A stretch of 64,000 bases of DNA, from assembly GCA_016713425.1 (NCBI GenBank), contig JADJPE010000005.1, positions 868,001 through 932,000 on the forward strand, read 5' to 3'. Positions within the stretch are counted from its first letter, which is position 1. The number at the start of each line of letters is the position of its first letter. Below, in pieces: positions 35,580 through 45,035 of this stretch. The DNA comes from Deltaproteobacteria bacterium (GTDB taxonomy: Bacteria; Myxococcota; Kuafuiibacteriia; Kuafuiibacteriales; Kuafuiibacteriaceae). The notes under the pieces are model-generated. The model had not been told where the DNA came from and did no database searches. It worked only from the letters and a program-made list of their open reading frames with translations. The position numbers and the translations under genes are program-made.

Positions 35580-36665
35580 ATGTCTTCATCGCCGTTCCTG
35601 CATCGAAAGCGGGCAGTTCGTGCGCTTGTCGCATTCTTTTCCCCCCTGCTTCTCGTTGCATGTGGCAAGGCCAGCGACGGAGGCCTCGACGCATACAACG
35701 CATACGACGCATACGACGCATACGACGCGAGGGACGTCGAGCCGCCGGACTTCGATGCCTCCGAGCATGGTGATGCCGCGAATGGGCTCACCGATGGCGG
35801 GCGAGACGGGGACGCCGGCAGTGCCCAGCTTCCCGCTCGAACGCAGGTCGACGAGTGCTCCGACTCGAGCCCCGACTGGATCTTTTGCTCTTCGTTCGAA
35901 GACGGGAGGTTCGATGTTTGGGACGACTATGATGGTAACCCATCGACAACGAATTCGCTTCCGCTCGACCCCGGCCCCTTCCAGTTTGCGGACAATCATG
36001 TGCTGAAGCTCCACGTTCCTCCCGGACGCGGAGGTGCCGATGTCGTGAAGCACCTGCCGAGCGGCCATCGCCGCCTGTACGCACGATGGTTTGCCAAGTG
36101 GGAGGTCGGTTATGATTTCTCGGCGCCCAATCATGGAGGCGGCCTTCACGCGGGCTCACGGGATCTTCTGGGCCATTCGGATGACCGGCCGAACGGAGAT
36201 GACTGGTTCACGGCCTGGATCGAACCCACGACCGACACACCAAGGCTCTACCTGTATTCCTACTATCGCGGAATGTATATGGACTGCGCGGACCCGTCGG
36301 GCGCTTGCTGGGGCGATCACTTCCCATGTCTCGCCGATGAAGGCGAAGTCTACTGCACACGTCCCGAGCACCGCGAAACCGTTCTTCCGCCCGTACTCGA
36401 GACCAATCGTTGGTATTGCCTAGAAATGTTGCTGGACGGCGGCGATCCAGTTTCAAGCGAGGACGCCGCAAACGGCGCGCTCGACCTCTGGGTCGACGAT
36501 CAAGAGATTGGCCCGTGGCAAGGCTTGTGGATGCGCACAGATCCCGATGTGGAGGTCTCCTTTCTGTGGCTGAGTCTCTTTCATCACGGCGATCACAGCG
36601 ACGCAGGACTTCGCATCGACGATGTCGTTGTGAGCACGTCGCGCATTGGTTGCCCCACACGCTGA
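35580..36665 (+). CDS. Lipoprotein with a concanavalin A-like / polysaccharide-lyase-like beta-sandwich
   Basis: The ATG at 35580 starts a lipoprotein signal (RALVAFFSPLLLVACGKA). Just after the lipid Cys, the linker is a 9-bp-repeat-encoded YDAYDAYDA tract and an Asp/Gly/Ala-rich stretch. The mature domain begins near DWIFCSSFEDG and includes RLYARWFAKWEVGYDF, NHGGGLHAG, ETNRWYCLEMLLDGG, WVDDQEIGPWQGLW and LRIDDVVVSTS, which resemble Cip1/PL14-type beta-sandwich proteins that bind or cleave polysaccharides. Catalytic residues cannot be assigned with confidence. Several Cys pairs suggest disulfides. The gene is monocistronic. Confidence 0.65.
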   Translation: MSSSPFLHRKRAVRALVAFFSPLLLVACGKASDGGLDAYNAYDAYDAYDARDVEPPDFDASEHGDAANGLTDGGRDGDAGSAQLPARTQVDECSDSSPDWIFCSSFEDGRFDVWDDYDGNPSTTNSLPLDPGPFQFADNHVLKLHVPPGRGGADVVKHLPSGHRRLYARWFAKWEVGYDFSAPNHGGGLHAGSRDLLGHSDDRPNGDDWFTAWIEPTTDTPRLYLYSYYRGMYMDCADPSGACWGDHFPCLADEGEVYCTRPEHRETVLPPVLETNRWYCLEMLLDGGDPVSSEDAANGALDLWVDDQEIGPWQGLWMRTDPDVEVSFLWLSLFHHGDHSDAGLRIDDVVVSTSRIGCPTR

Positions 36666-36851
36666 TGCCCAACCGGCGCGTCGCGAAGCGACGGTGCAGT
36701 CCAGTGACGGGTCCAGGGCCACCGATTTCAGGAGAATAGGCTCGTGTCCGAGGCGTTCTCCTCGTCGCCGGGCGCATGCGCGTGGCATCGATGCCTCACT
36801 CCAGTTCGGCCTGGGCTCAAAAGACACACCGGAAGTTCGACTCATCCGAAA

Positions 36852-37544
36852 ATGGGATTCATGGTCGCGGGCGCAATAACGCACAAAAGACCAGCATTCG
36901 CCGTGCCCCATCGGTCGCGATCGCCAACCGGTAGGGCTGCTCCCGCTCGCGTCGCAAGAACGACGGTGCTTTCCTTATTGGCCGCAGCGTGTGGAACGGT
37001 CACCGACGTCTTCGCGCAGGAGTCTGCGTCAAGGAAGGACTTCGAACAGTGCATCGCCTCTGTGCCCCTCGTTCCAAAAACGTTTCGCGCCCATGACACA
37101 AACGGAGGACGGCCGGTTCTCCTGCTCCAAGCCCCTGACTGCATCAAGGCATGGACCGAAGATCGACCAACGCGCCACGCGGACGCCAACACTAAGCGAG
37201 AGGCGGACGACGAGACCGAAGCGGACCCGGCGAACGAGGCGGACCATGCAATCGATACGAGCGCCGGGCGCCCATTGCGGGCTGAGGTTTATCACACCGT
37301 CGAAGCCGCGCGCCTAGTCTGGCGACTCAAGCAGGACATGAAGAACATGGGCAGCGGTTATCCACTTCCCGATTACATCTCGAAGGAGCTCAACAACCGT
37401 CTGCAGGATTTCTATCGCTTATCTGCGGCACTGTCGCGCTCCGAAGCGAACGCCGTCATCCGAATCTGCGAAGCATCCAAAGCGGGAGACCGCCCCTGCC
37501 CCACTTTGGAGCTTGTGTCTCCCCCGAGTCGTCCAGAGCTCTAG
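36852..37544 (+). CDS. Secreted hypothetical protein
   Basis: ATG at 36852 or 36861 gives a long n-region and a signal h-region VLSLLAAACGTVTDVFAQE. The mature 150 residues have an early Cys (QCIASVP), a highly charged Asp/Glu/Ala stretch and a C-terminal helical part (ARLVWRLKQDMKNMGSG, LNNRLQDFYRLSAALSRSE) with Cys in IRICEASKAGDRPCP. No family is recognised. No ribosome site is clear, so the exact start is uncertain. The stop is followed closely by the convergent lipoprotein operon. Confidence 0.5.
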   Translation: MGFMVAGAITHKRPAFAVPHRSRSPTGRAAPARVARTTVLSLLAAACGTVTDVFAQESASRKDFEQCIASVPLVPKTFRAHDTNGGRPVLLLQAPDCIKAWTEDRPTRHADANTKREADDETEADPANEADHAIDTSAGRPLRAEVYHTVEAARLVWRLKQDMKNMGSGYPLPDYISKELNNRLQDFYRLSAALSRSEANAVIRICEASKAGDRPCPTLELVSPPSRPEL

Positions 37545-37571
37545 GCATGTCCCGGGGCGTCGACCTGCGTA

Positions 37572-38735
37572 TCAGCGAATGACTCGTCGACCTCTGGGGC
37601 GGGGAGTGCTCTCGGCGCGCGGCGTGCTCTCGGAGTGCGCGCGGAGGCCGTAGAATCGCGCGGCCGTGACGTTACCATCGAAGCGTACGTCGAAGCGATC
37701 GCTCAACTTCTGGACCAGATCCCGGTAGGCAACGACATCCATATAGTGAGGCTGATACGGCGACACAACCCACTCGTTTGGCCGGCCAACGACAGGAAAG
37801 AGGCGAGGCGTGATCGCGGAGAGCTCGACGCGTCCGGTCGTCGCGTCGACGATCGCGTGCTCAGCCAAGTGATAGTCCTCAAGCTGGCGAAGGATGATGA
37901 ATGTGTCCGACGGCGCACCGAAGACCTCGTTGAAGCCTGCGCTCACGATCTCGCGGTCGAGCACGGGACCGAATGTTCCGAACAGTCTTCGCAAAGCCTC
38001 CTCGATCACCCGTGCCCGATTCGTTTCGCGGCCGGGACCGCGAAACGCCGCAACGTCCCCGATCTGACTGCCCTGAAGTGCGGGGTCAAAGATGACCTTC
38101 TCGTCGAGTGACCAGGTCGAGATTGTTTCTTGGGTCGTGCCGCGGCGGAGCGCACAAGTCACGGCAACCTGGGCGGTGGGGAAGGCGGTGACTGCACCGC
38201 TGATTACCGCGAGAATAGAGTACAAAATGGCTCTTCTTTCATAGTTGGCGGCAAACAGGTGTTCAATCTGCGTCGAGAGAACGAGGTCCGCGACGCTCGG
38301 GTCCTCCGTCAGGGTGCACGTGCCGGACTCCTCGATGATGCGACGAATGGCATCCTTGATCCCCCTCGTCACGGACTGACTCGGCGCTGTTGCGGGCAAC
38401 TGATATCTGATCGCCTCGACATCCTGCTGCCACCAGATGGGTACGAGCGGGAGCAAGAAGATGACGTGCTCGCTCGGATTGCCCTCCTTCTCGAGGGTCG
38501 GCCGGGCATCAACGGGATCCTCCACCAGCAGCTTGCATTGGCGCGAAGGCAGAGAAAGGGCACTGCGTGCTGGTTCGATCTTGATCGGTACCGGCAATGT
38601 TTGGCACCCGACGCCGAACGCAAGCGTGAGCGCCGCGAAGCCAATCGCCGCGAGGCCAATCGCCGAGAAGCCCATCGCCCCGCGCATGGGGTTCTGTCGG
38701 TTCAATCTTTCGGGGAAGGTAGAAGAGATCATCAT
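37572..38735 (-). CDS. Lipoprotein C of a three-lipoprotein operon
   Basis: The ATG at 38735 overlaps the stop of the preceding gene by ATGA and is preceded by GAGG. The signal ends LTLAFGVGC (lipobox). Mature residues include two Cys (SRQCKLLVEDPVDARP; GTCTLTEDPSVADLVLSTQ), LPLVPIWWQQDVEAIRYQLP, a hydrophobic segment RRAILYSILAVISGAVTAFP and later QVAVTCALRRG. The arrangement resembles curli/LptE-like or DUF-type outer-membrane lipoproteins with an alpha-beta domain, but the family is not named. Last gene of the operon. Confidence 0.65.
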   Translation of the reverse strand: MMISSTFPERLNRQNPMRGAMGFSAIGLAAIGFAALTLAFGVGCQTLPVPIKIEPARSALSLPSRQCKLLVEDPVDARPTLEKEGNPSEHVIFLLPLVPIWWQQDVEAIRYQLPATAPSQSVTRGIKDAIRRIIEESGTCTLTEDPSVADLVLSTQIEHLFAANYERRAILYSILAVISGAVTAFPTAQVAVTCALRRGTTQETISTWSLDEKVIFDPALQGSQIGDVAAFRGPGRETNRARVIEEALRRLFGTFGPVLDREIVSAGFNEVFGAPSDTFIILRQLEDYHLAEHAIVDATTGRVELSAITPRLFPVVGRPNEWVVSPYQPHYMDVVAYRDLVQKLSDRFDVRFDGNVTAARFYGLRAHSESTPRAESTPRPRGRRVIR

Positions 38736-39478
38736 GGGGAACCTCGATCGTTGGCCGTCAAGAGGTCCAAGACATCGCGCGCGATGTATTGAGCGACCCA
38801 CTGGAGCGCGTCGTCGTCCGGCTTTAGGACGAAATCGTGCTGTGCGTGCGCCGTTGAGTCGGGCCGCTTCGAGGGCTCCGCGTGCTCGATTCGATAGTCG
38901 TAGGCGATCCTCACCACCATCGCGTACCCCGCGCCATCAAGCGTCGGGACGGGCGCATCGAAACAGAAGGTGTGGATCTCGAGATGGCGCAAATCCACTC
39001 CGAGGCGGTTGAGCCCCGAACCGACGATCGAGTCGGCGTTTCGGGCAGAAGCCGTGTCATAGGCTCGATATGCGGGCGTGCCGGTGCCCGTGATGGCATC
39101 AGCCGTGCGCTCCTGAAGGAGCGATGAGAGCGCGGGGATGAGATACGTCGCCTTCGCCTCACCGTCATCGAGATACGAACCGTGCGGGGTCAGTGTATGG
39201 TCCTCGAAGGGCAAGACCAACACGGGCGCCCGAGGATTCAGGTCGTCCAGGGAAGGGGCAACAGACCAGCCGCCCTCTTCCACGCCTGAGGCGTCGTAGA
39301 CGGCGCGCGGGTCGAAATGCAGGGCCCATCGACCGTCGGACGCACATCCGAAGGCCGTCGTCGCGAGCACCAAGAGCGAAGCAACCTGCAAGAGCAATAG
39401 CAAGAGCGAGAGCAAGAGCGAGAGCAAGCGGATGGAACCCGCGGGGTGGGATCGATACAGAACGCCCAACGCGCTCAT
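38732..39478 (-). CDS. Lipoprotein B of a three-lipoprotein operon
   Basis: Start overlaps the stop of lipoprotein A (ATGA), end overlaps the start of lipoprotein C. The signal h-region, LLSLLLSLLLLLLQVASLL then TAFGC, is encoded by a 12-bp tandem repeat (39392-39430). The mature domain contains APVLVLPFEDHTLTP, LIPALSSLLQERTADAI, and AMVVRIAYDYRIEH, which fits an alpha-beta fold of outer-membrane lipoproteins (DUF-type, TolB-N/LpoB-like), but is not identified. 248 residues. Confidence 0.65.
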   Translation of the reverse strand: MSALGVLYRSHPAGSIRLLSLLLSLLLLLLQVASLLVLATTAFGCASDGRWALHFDPRAVYDASGVEEGGWSVAPSLDDLNPRAPVLVLPFEDHTLTPHGSYLDDGEAKATYLIPALSSLLQERTADAITGTGTPAYRAYDTASARNADSIVGSGLNRLGVDLRHLEIHTFCFDAPVPTLDGAGYAMVVRIAYDYRIEHAEPSKRPDSTAHAQHDFVLKPDDDALQWVAQYIARDVLDLLTANDRGSP

Positions 39479-39834
39479 TGCGATTTCTCCTCAGTCGAGC
39501 CCTGCGCCGTGACCGAGATGCCGGCCTCGGCCGGCTCGCGCTCGGGGGCACGCGCAAGTTGCGGCCCGGTGACGAGCTCGCCCTTCAGAAGACGGGGGGT
39601 TTCGTATTCGTTCACTCGGGCCATCGTCCTGATGGTCGTAGCTGCAGCGTGTTCAATGGAGCGATACTCCCCATCAGAGTAGGAGCTGTAGATGTTTGCA
39701 AAGCCGCCCTGACAGAGCGCAACCCAACCGGCGCCATGAGGCGGCGGAGGTTCTTGTCGGGTGTAGAGCCGGCAACCCAGCGCGCCGGCGAGCAGAACAG
39801 ACGCAAGCGCCAGCGGCGCATATCTCGACACCAT
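39475..39834 (-). CDS. Lipoprotein A of a three-lipoprotein operon
   Basis: The ATG at 39834 gives a clean signal (MVSRYAPLALASVLLAGALGC) with lipobox AGALGC; upstream in-frame ATGs only add a charged non-signal extension. The mature ~100 residues begin RLYTRQEPPPPHGAGWVALC and contain ANIYSSYSDGEYRSIEHAA and a Glu/Pro-rich tail. The stop overlaps the start of lipoprotein B by ATGA. Small, family unknown. Confidence 0.65.
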   Translation of the reverse strand: MVSRYAPLALASVLLAGALGCRLYTRQEPPPPHGAGWVALCQGGFANIYSSYSDGEYRSIEHAAATTIRTMARVNEYETPRLLKGELVTGPQLARAPEREPAEAGISVTAQGSTEEKSQ

Positions 39835-40267
39835 GCGACGAGCCTTCGCACGAGGCGTGCCAAGCCCATGCGCCGGAACCGATCCGTTGCGACATCGGTC
39901 CGTGGGACTGAACGCGGTCGCCAAAGCGAACAGACTCCGGACGACGCCGAACAAATTCGGACAAGCTGGCGCGCGCCCCGACGCCACCAGAATCAGAGTC
40001 GAGAATCAGAGTCGGCGACGCGTCGAGCGTGGGTGGCACGAACGGGCCGTAGGTATATATTGGGAATCATAAGCCAATCAGACCTCAGGCATCGACCGTA
40101 GCCTCGCGTGGAGCTCGCATTCGACGCGCGCCGTCGGCCCTCACCCTGGGCACGGCCCCGGGGCCCCCCGCCAAAGTACGCCAAAAAACCGATGTCGCAT
40201 CGGCCGACGTCCGTTTGCACTCAGCGCGAAGGAACGCTAGTGCGTATCCAGTTCATCGATCGTGATC
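39835..40267. other. Divergent intergenic region, no gene found
   Basis: 433 nt between the lipoprotein operon and the first Ser/Thr kinase gene. It holds a GC-rich palindrome-like run near 40150 (GCCCCGGGGCCCC) and no supported reading frame. Promoters are expected but not recognised. Confidence 0.4.
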
Positions 40268-41839
40268 ATGTCAAAGGAAGTGTCGAACGCACCCGATCTG
40301 GAGTCAGCCGATCCACTACTCGGTGTGTGTCTCCTTGATCGCTACCTCGTGCAGGCCGTCATCGGCCGTGGCGGCATGAGCGTGGTCTATCGCGCACATG
40401 ATTTGCGCCTCTCTCGCCCGGTCGCCGTGAAGGTGTTTTCGAATCTCGTCGTCGCCGATGCAGGCGTCGCCCGCGCAGTCTACGAGCACTTCGTACAAGA
40501 GGCGTATGCGCTCTCGAAGCTCAACCACCCCAACACGATCCGGATCTACGACCTGCAGTGTCTGACCGATGCCCCCAAAAACGCCCCGTTTCAGGTGTCC
40601 GAGTTCATGGACGGCGGGACACTCGCCGACCTCGTGAGGCAGCGTGGCCCGCTTCCCGTCCCGGAGGCGCTCGCAATCGCGGAGGCCGTAGGTGGAGCGC
40701 TGACGGAAGCCCACGCACTGAAGATCGTTCATCGCGACGTCAAGCCGACGAACATCCTATTCGGCTATGCGGGGCGACAGTGCGTCATCAAGCTGGCCGA
40801 CTTCAGCGTCGCACAAGCGTGCAAGAAGTCGGTTCATGAGGTGAGCCGAATGATGGGTGAGGAGACGGAAGTCTCGCCGGTGTCCTTCTATTCGCTCGGT
40901 TGGTCGGCCCCGGAGCAAATTCGCGGTGAAGAAGTCGACCCCTCGGCCGACGTTTACGGTCTCGCATTGACTCTGGGGTTCATGGTGACGGGGCTTCGAC
41001 TACGGGACCTCCGCACCAAGGCTGATTTCTACCGACCGGCCTCCGAGCTCGACGACATGTTGGCCCAGAGCATCGAGACAACCTCGATGATGCCAAGCTG
41101 GCTCGGCCAGGTGTGCCTCAGGGCGTGCCGCGCCGTGCCCACCGAGCGCTTCCAAACGATCGACGCGATGATGACGGCGCTCCGGGCCGGCGCACATGCT
41201 GCGGGCAGCGAAGGCCCCACGCGCGAGCTTCGTCTTGGAGGCGGTTCACCGCCCGCCGCGGTCGAAGCCAAGCGCATTGTCGCGACGAAGGAGCCTCCCG
41301 AAGGGCGCGCGCAGGACGACCGTCGTCAAGGCGACGCGAAAGACGGCGGGCCCACGACTCGGATCGCCGCCATGGCGCCGGCGTCGCTCGAGAAGGGCGA
41401 GCCGCGCGAAATCGTAACGATTCCGGACATTGATCATTCGAACACGGTCGCCCGGGGGCGCCGTATCCGCACGAAAGCGGCAACCCGCCCCATCGATCTC
41501 GAGAGCCAGCGCGGTGCGCGTGTGCGTGCGTTGTTTCTTCCGGGCTCGACCGATCGATCTCTCCTCCAGTTGCGGGGGCTCAACTGTTTCCTGATCAGCG
41601 CCGGCGGCTCCCCCACGAGCGGCCTGGCCATCCAACAAAACACCGAAGTCGAATTGATGGGCACCGACCGCGCTCGGCTGGGCGTGATCCACGTGCGCCT
41701 TGGGCAGCAAGAGGGCACTGAACGCATCTTCCGAATGCGCAATCTCAGCCTTGCTCTGGGTACCCAACTGGTCCGAGATGCTGTCTGCCTAGAGTTTGAA
41801 GAGGAAACCGATCTCTTTTTGCTTTACCGAAAGCACTAG
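40268..41839 (+). CDS. Hanks-type Ser/Thr protein kinase with DFS motif
   Basis: ATG at 40268 (a GTG lies 6 nt before). The N-terminal 290 residues form a kinase domain: glycine loop VIGRGGMSVVYRAHD, VAVKVF lysine, HRDVKPTNIL (catalytic Asp157), LADFSVAQ in place of DFG, and SAPEQIRGEEVDPSADVYG. The remaining 230 residues are disordered then form a small beta-rich domain of uncertain type (LNCFLISAGG, VELMGTDRARLG). There is no transmembrane segment, so it is cytosolic, probably a regulator or partner of the following kinase, which begins 21 nt downstream. Substrates unknown. Confidence 0.87.
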   Translation: MSKEVSNAPDLESADPLLGVCLLDRYLVQAVIGRGGMSVVYRAHDLRLSRPVAVKVFSNLVVADAGVARAVYEHFVQEAYALSKLNHPNTIRIYDLQCLTDAPKNAPFQVSEFMDGGTLADLVRQRGPLPVPEALAIAEAVGGALTEAHALKIVHRDVKPTNILFGYAGRQCVIKLADFSVAQACKKSVHEVSRMMGEETEVSPVSFYSLGWSAPEQIRGEEVDPSADVYGLALTLGFMVTGLRLRDLRTKADFYRPASELDDMLAQSIETTSMMPSWLGQVCLRACRAVPTERFQTIDAMMTALRAGAHAAGSEGPTRELRLGGGSPPAAVEAKRIVATKEPPEGRAQDDRRQGDAKDGGPTTRIAAMAPASLEKGEPREIVTIPDIDHSNTVARGRRIRTKAATRPIDLESQRGARVRALFLPGSTDRSLLQLRGLNCFLISAGGSPTSGLAIQQNTEVELMGTDRARLGVIHVRLGQQEGTERIFRMRNLSLALGTQLVRDAVCLEFEEETDLFLLYRKH

Positions 41840-41860
41840 ACGTCGCGAAAGAGGTACCGC

Positions 41861-43465
41861 ATGTCATCATCGTCCACCGCGAGCCCGGCGCCCGGACCAG
41901 TCGTTTCCGTGGCCGAGAAGTCAAAGACCACGGCGCCCAGTAGCTTTTCGCGCTCCGGCCCGCACATCACGCGTGCGCGGGCGTACGCATTCGTGCTCGA
42001 CGATGAAGGCGAGCCCATCGAGCTCGGCTCGGGTCGCTACGCCAAAGCGTTTCTGGGCGAGGAGCACTGGCTGCAGTCAAAGACGGGTTTCAGTCGGCGT
42101 GTGGCGATCAAGATCTTGCAGGCCGGCATTTCGAGCGACGACGCGCTGCGCTTTCAGATGGAGAAAGAGCTCCTCGAGCGCGCCCAGGGCCATCCCAACA
42201 TCATCACGCTCCATGCCTCGGGCGAAGCAGACAACCCGGACTTCGTGCCGCGCTCCCTTCGTGGGAAGGTCCTGAACGACTTCATGGTCCTCGAGCTCTG
42301 TGACCTCTCGCTCGAAGAACGCCTCAAAGGATCACGAAACCGATCGACGCGCGAGAATCTGCTCAAGTACACGCCGCGGGAACGCGTCTTCCGGGTGCTC
42401 GACTACATGATTCCTGTCGCAGCCTCCATCGAGTACGCGCATTTGATTCGCGGCATCTGCCACCGCGACATCAAGCCAGCCAACGTGCTCTTGCGACTTC
42501 CCAACCCAAACCTGTGTGGCTCCACGCTCGACGTCCGCCTCGCCGACTTCAACGTCGGTAAGCTCAGGGAAGAAGGCACCGACCTCTCACTCACTCAGCT
42601 TCAATCGGTGCCGGGAACCATCTTCTTCCAGTCTCCCGAGCAGGAGACCAATGCGTTCGAGCTGCTGGTGAATGTTCAGCGCGGCACACGTGAGGTCGAT
42701 TACTTCGAAGACTTCTTCATCTACATTCAGCAGAACGACATTTTTCAGATCTTCAACCGACCGGAACAGTATCGAATCATCGGCGCCGACCGCGAGAAGA
42801 AGAAGATCTACCTCGAAAAGCCGTTCGCGGAACCAGGAGAGACGAATGTGCGCGGGAAGGTCACAAAGAGTGTGGACCGATCCGCCGACATCTATTCGCT
42901 CGGCGCAATGTTCTACTATCTGGTGTCCGGCGCCTACGCGAACCCCAAGAGCTTCTACGATGCTTTCCACAAGTTCATCGAGTACGAAGGAGGCGGAGAG
43001 CAGAACACGATCGATGCGTACGTCGAGCACGAGTATCGCATCATCGAGAACCTACGGGCGCCGAAAACCGACGAGGAGCCACCGCAAGTCGCGCCCGCCG
43101 ATCGCTTTTTCAGCTACAAACACTACCTGGATGGCAACGGTGAGCTGATCGACAAAGAGGTCATGAAGATCATCACGCAAGCGATGATCCGCAACAAGCG
43201 CGACAGCTATTGCCAGGCATGGGACATCAACACCACTGGGATCAGCGAATTTGTCGCCGCGCTTCGATTTCTCTACGATTATTACGGAATGAACGCGGCC
43301 GCTCGCCCCGCGTTCTTCTCCCGCTATGCACCCTTGCCGAAACAGAGCGGTCCGCTGCGCCGCGCGTGGTCCGCGGTGTCGAACTCACTCCATCGGCGTG
43401 CGCGCGGTGCCTCATCCTCGCGCAACGCCGCGCGGAGCCCCTCGACGCCCACCAAACCGGTCTAG
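41861..43465 (+). CDS. Hanks-type Ser/Thr protein kinase with DFN motif and an extended activation region
   Basis: A ribosome site (AGAGG) precedes the ATG. The kinase domain has LGSGRYAKAFLGEE, VAIKIL, ICHRDIKPANVLL (catalytic Asp203), LADFNVGKL in place of DFG, a roughly 100-residue insert between DFN and the DRSADIYSLG motif, and a helical C-lobe to about 470. The insert (TREVDYFEDFFIYIQQ and beyond) is unusual for bacterial Hanks kinases. The tail is Ser/Arg-rich and disordered. It follows the first kinase by 21 nt, probably one operon with it and the transporter. Substrates unknown. Confidence 0.85.
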   Translation: MSSSSTASPAPGPVVSVAEKSKTTAPSSFSRSGPHITRARAYAFVLDDEGEPIELGSGRYAKAFLGEEHWLQSKTGFSRRVAIKILQAGISSDDALRFQMEKELLERAQGHPNIITLHASGEADNPDFVPRSLRGKVLNDFMVLELCDLSLEERLKGSRNRSTRENLLKYTPRERVFRVLDYMIPVAASIEYAHLIRGICHRDIKPANVLLRLPNPNLCGSTLDVRLADFNVGKLREEGTDLSLTQLQSVPGTIFFQSPEQETNAFELLVNVQRGTREVDYFEDFFIYIQQNDIFQIFNRPEQYRIIGADREKKKIYLEKPFAEPGETNVRGKVTKSVDRSADIYSLGAMFYYLVSGAYANPKSFYDAFHKFIEYEGGGEQNTIDAYVEHEYRIIENLRAPKTDEEPPQVAPADRFFSYKHYLDGNGELIDKEVMKIITQAMIRNKRDSYCQAWDINTTGISEFVAALRFLYDYYGMNAAARPAFFSRYAPLPKQSGPLRRAWSAVSNSLHRRARGASSSRNAARSPSTPTKPV

Positions 43466-43516
43466 TTCCATGTCCGAGTCGCGCGCAAGTGCTCGCCGGA
43501 TGGGATTTCATCATCT

Positions 43517-45031
43517 ATGTCTCGACTATCTTTTCTAAAGAATAGGATGGCTCTCGTCCCGAGTGGTTCGGGGGCCCTCTTCTTCATCCAGATCTTCGCC
43601 ACGCTCGGCTTCGCGGTGCTGTACTCGACGTTGGTCCTTTACGCGACGAAGCACCTGAAGATGACGGCCAAGGAAGCCACGGCCCTGATGGGGGTGTTTG
43701 GCGCTTTCAACTATGGGCTTCACCTGTTTGGGGGTTATCTCGGCGGGCGCTTCCTCTCGAACCGAAACCTCTTCGTCGGCGGTATGATCGCCCAAGTCGT
43801 CGGCTGCGCCGCGATGGCGCTGGGCACGGAGGCGATGTTCTATTGGGGGCTCGCGTTCTTTCTGACCGGCAGCGGACTCAACGTAACCTGCATCAACATG
43901 ATGCTGACCCAACGCTTCGCGCCCGATGACGAACGTCGCGAAAGCGCCTTCATGTGGAATTACGCGGGCATGAACATCGGCTTTTTCGTCGGTTTCACGG
44001 CGGCCGGCTACTACCAAGCGACTGAGGACTACTCAAGTCTGTTCATCTTCGCCACACTCGGCAACTTTTCGGCCATCGTGATCGCTGCGCTGACTTGGCG
44101 ATCGATCGCGGACCTCAATACGCCGCTCCTCGAGAAGAAGGCGACGGCCTTTCGACTTCGACTTCTGGCCGGGCTCGCGGTCTTGGTGGGCCTCGTGCCG
44201 GTCGTTTGGATTCTTCTTCAACACCGAGGCGCAACGGCAACTCTGATGAAGCTCGGCTCCGCCGCGGTCGCGCTGTCGCTCGTCTTTCTCACGATCCGAC
44301 ATCCCGTTCGGCGCGAGCGACGCAACATGTGGGCGTACCTAGTGCTCACGCTTGGCTCACTTGCCTTCTGGTCGCTCTATCAGATGGCGCCGAGCGGTCT
44401 TCAGCTCTTCGCAGATCACAACGTCGACCTGGTCATGCTGGGCCTCCGCGTCCAGCCGCAGTGGATCCAAAACATCAACACCATCGTCATCGTGATCGGA
44501 GGCCCGATCTTGGCCGTGCTGTTTGCGCGTCTCCGGAGACGGGGGTGGATGATCGATGTACCCCAACAGTTCGCCGTGTCGCTCATCCTGATGGCGCTCG
44601 GATTCCTCGTGCTGCCCGTGGGCATCAGGGCGGCGGGCCCCGATGGTATGACCGCATTTGGATGGCTCTTCTCGAGCTATGTTCTCCAGAGTCTTGGTGA
44701 GCTCCTCATCTCGCCGGTGGGCTACGCCATGATCGGAAAGCTCGCGCCCAGGAAGTACCAAGGCATCATGATGGGAAGCTGGATGCTCGTCACCGGATTG
44801 GCATCACTCTTCGCCGGCGATTTCTCGGGTATGATTCCCGAACCCGCGGGCAGCATCCCGGCCGAGACCAATGCCGCCTACGCCAAGCTCTTCGCCGAGC
44901 TCGGCCTCGGGAGCCTGATCGTCGGCCTCGCCCTCGTCGCTCTGATTCCCACGCTGCGGAAATTGATCTCGTCGAAAGACGAATCGACGTCCTTCGACAT
45001 CGTGGCGGCCGCCGAGCGCTCTCAAACTTAG
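43517..45031 (+). CDS. POT/PTR-family proton-dependent oligopeptide transporter
   Basis: A 504-residue integral membrane protein with about 12-14 hydrophobic spans. Family signs include a first-helix ALFFIQIFATLGFAVLYS, GGYLGGRFLSNRN, the QSLGELLISPVGYAMIGK block and PRKYQGIMMGSWMLV. The family imports di- and tripeptides with protons. Canonical ExxER residues at helix 1 are not clearly present, so specificity may be altered. It begins 51 nt after the second kinase, and could be a phosphorylation target, which is inference only. Confidence 0.85.
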   Translation: MSRLSFLKNRMALVPSGSGALFFIQIFATLGFAVLYSTLVLYATKHLKMTAKEATALMGVFGAFNYGLHLFGGYLGGRFLSNRNLFVGGMIAQVVGCAAMALGTEAMFYWGLAFFLTGSGLNVTCINMMLTQRFAPDDERRESAFMWNYAGMNIGFFVGFTAAGYYQATEDYSSLFIFATLGNFSAIVIAALTWRSIADLNTPLLEKKATAFRLRLLAGLAVLVGLVPVVWILLQHRGATATLMKLGSAAVALSLVFLTIRHPVRRERRNMWAYLVLTLGSLAFWSLYQMAPSGLQLFADHNVDLVMLGLRVQPQWIQNINTIVIVIGGPILAVLFARLRRRGWMIDVPQQFAVSLILMALGFLVLPVGIRAAGPDGMTAFGWLFSSYVLQSLGELLISPVGYAMIGKLAPRKYQGIMMGSWMLVTGLASLFAGDFSGMIPEPAGSIPAETNAAYAKLFAELGLGSLIVGLALVALIPTLRKLISSKDESTSFDIVAAAERSQT

Positions 45032-45035
45032 GTCA

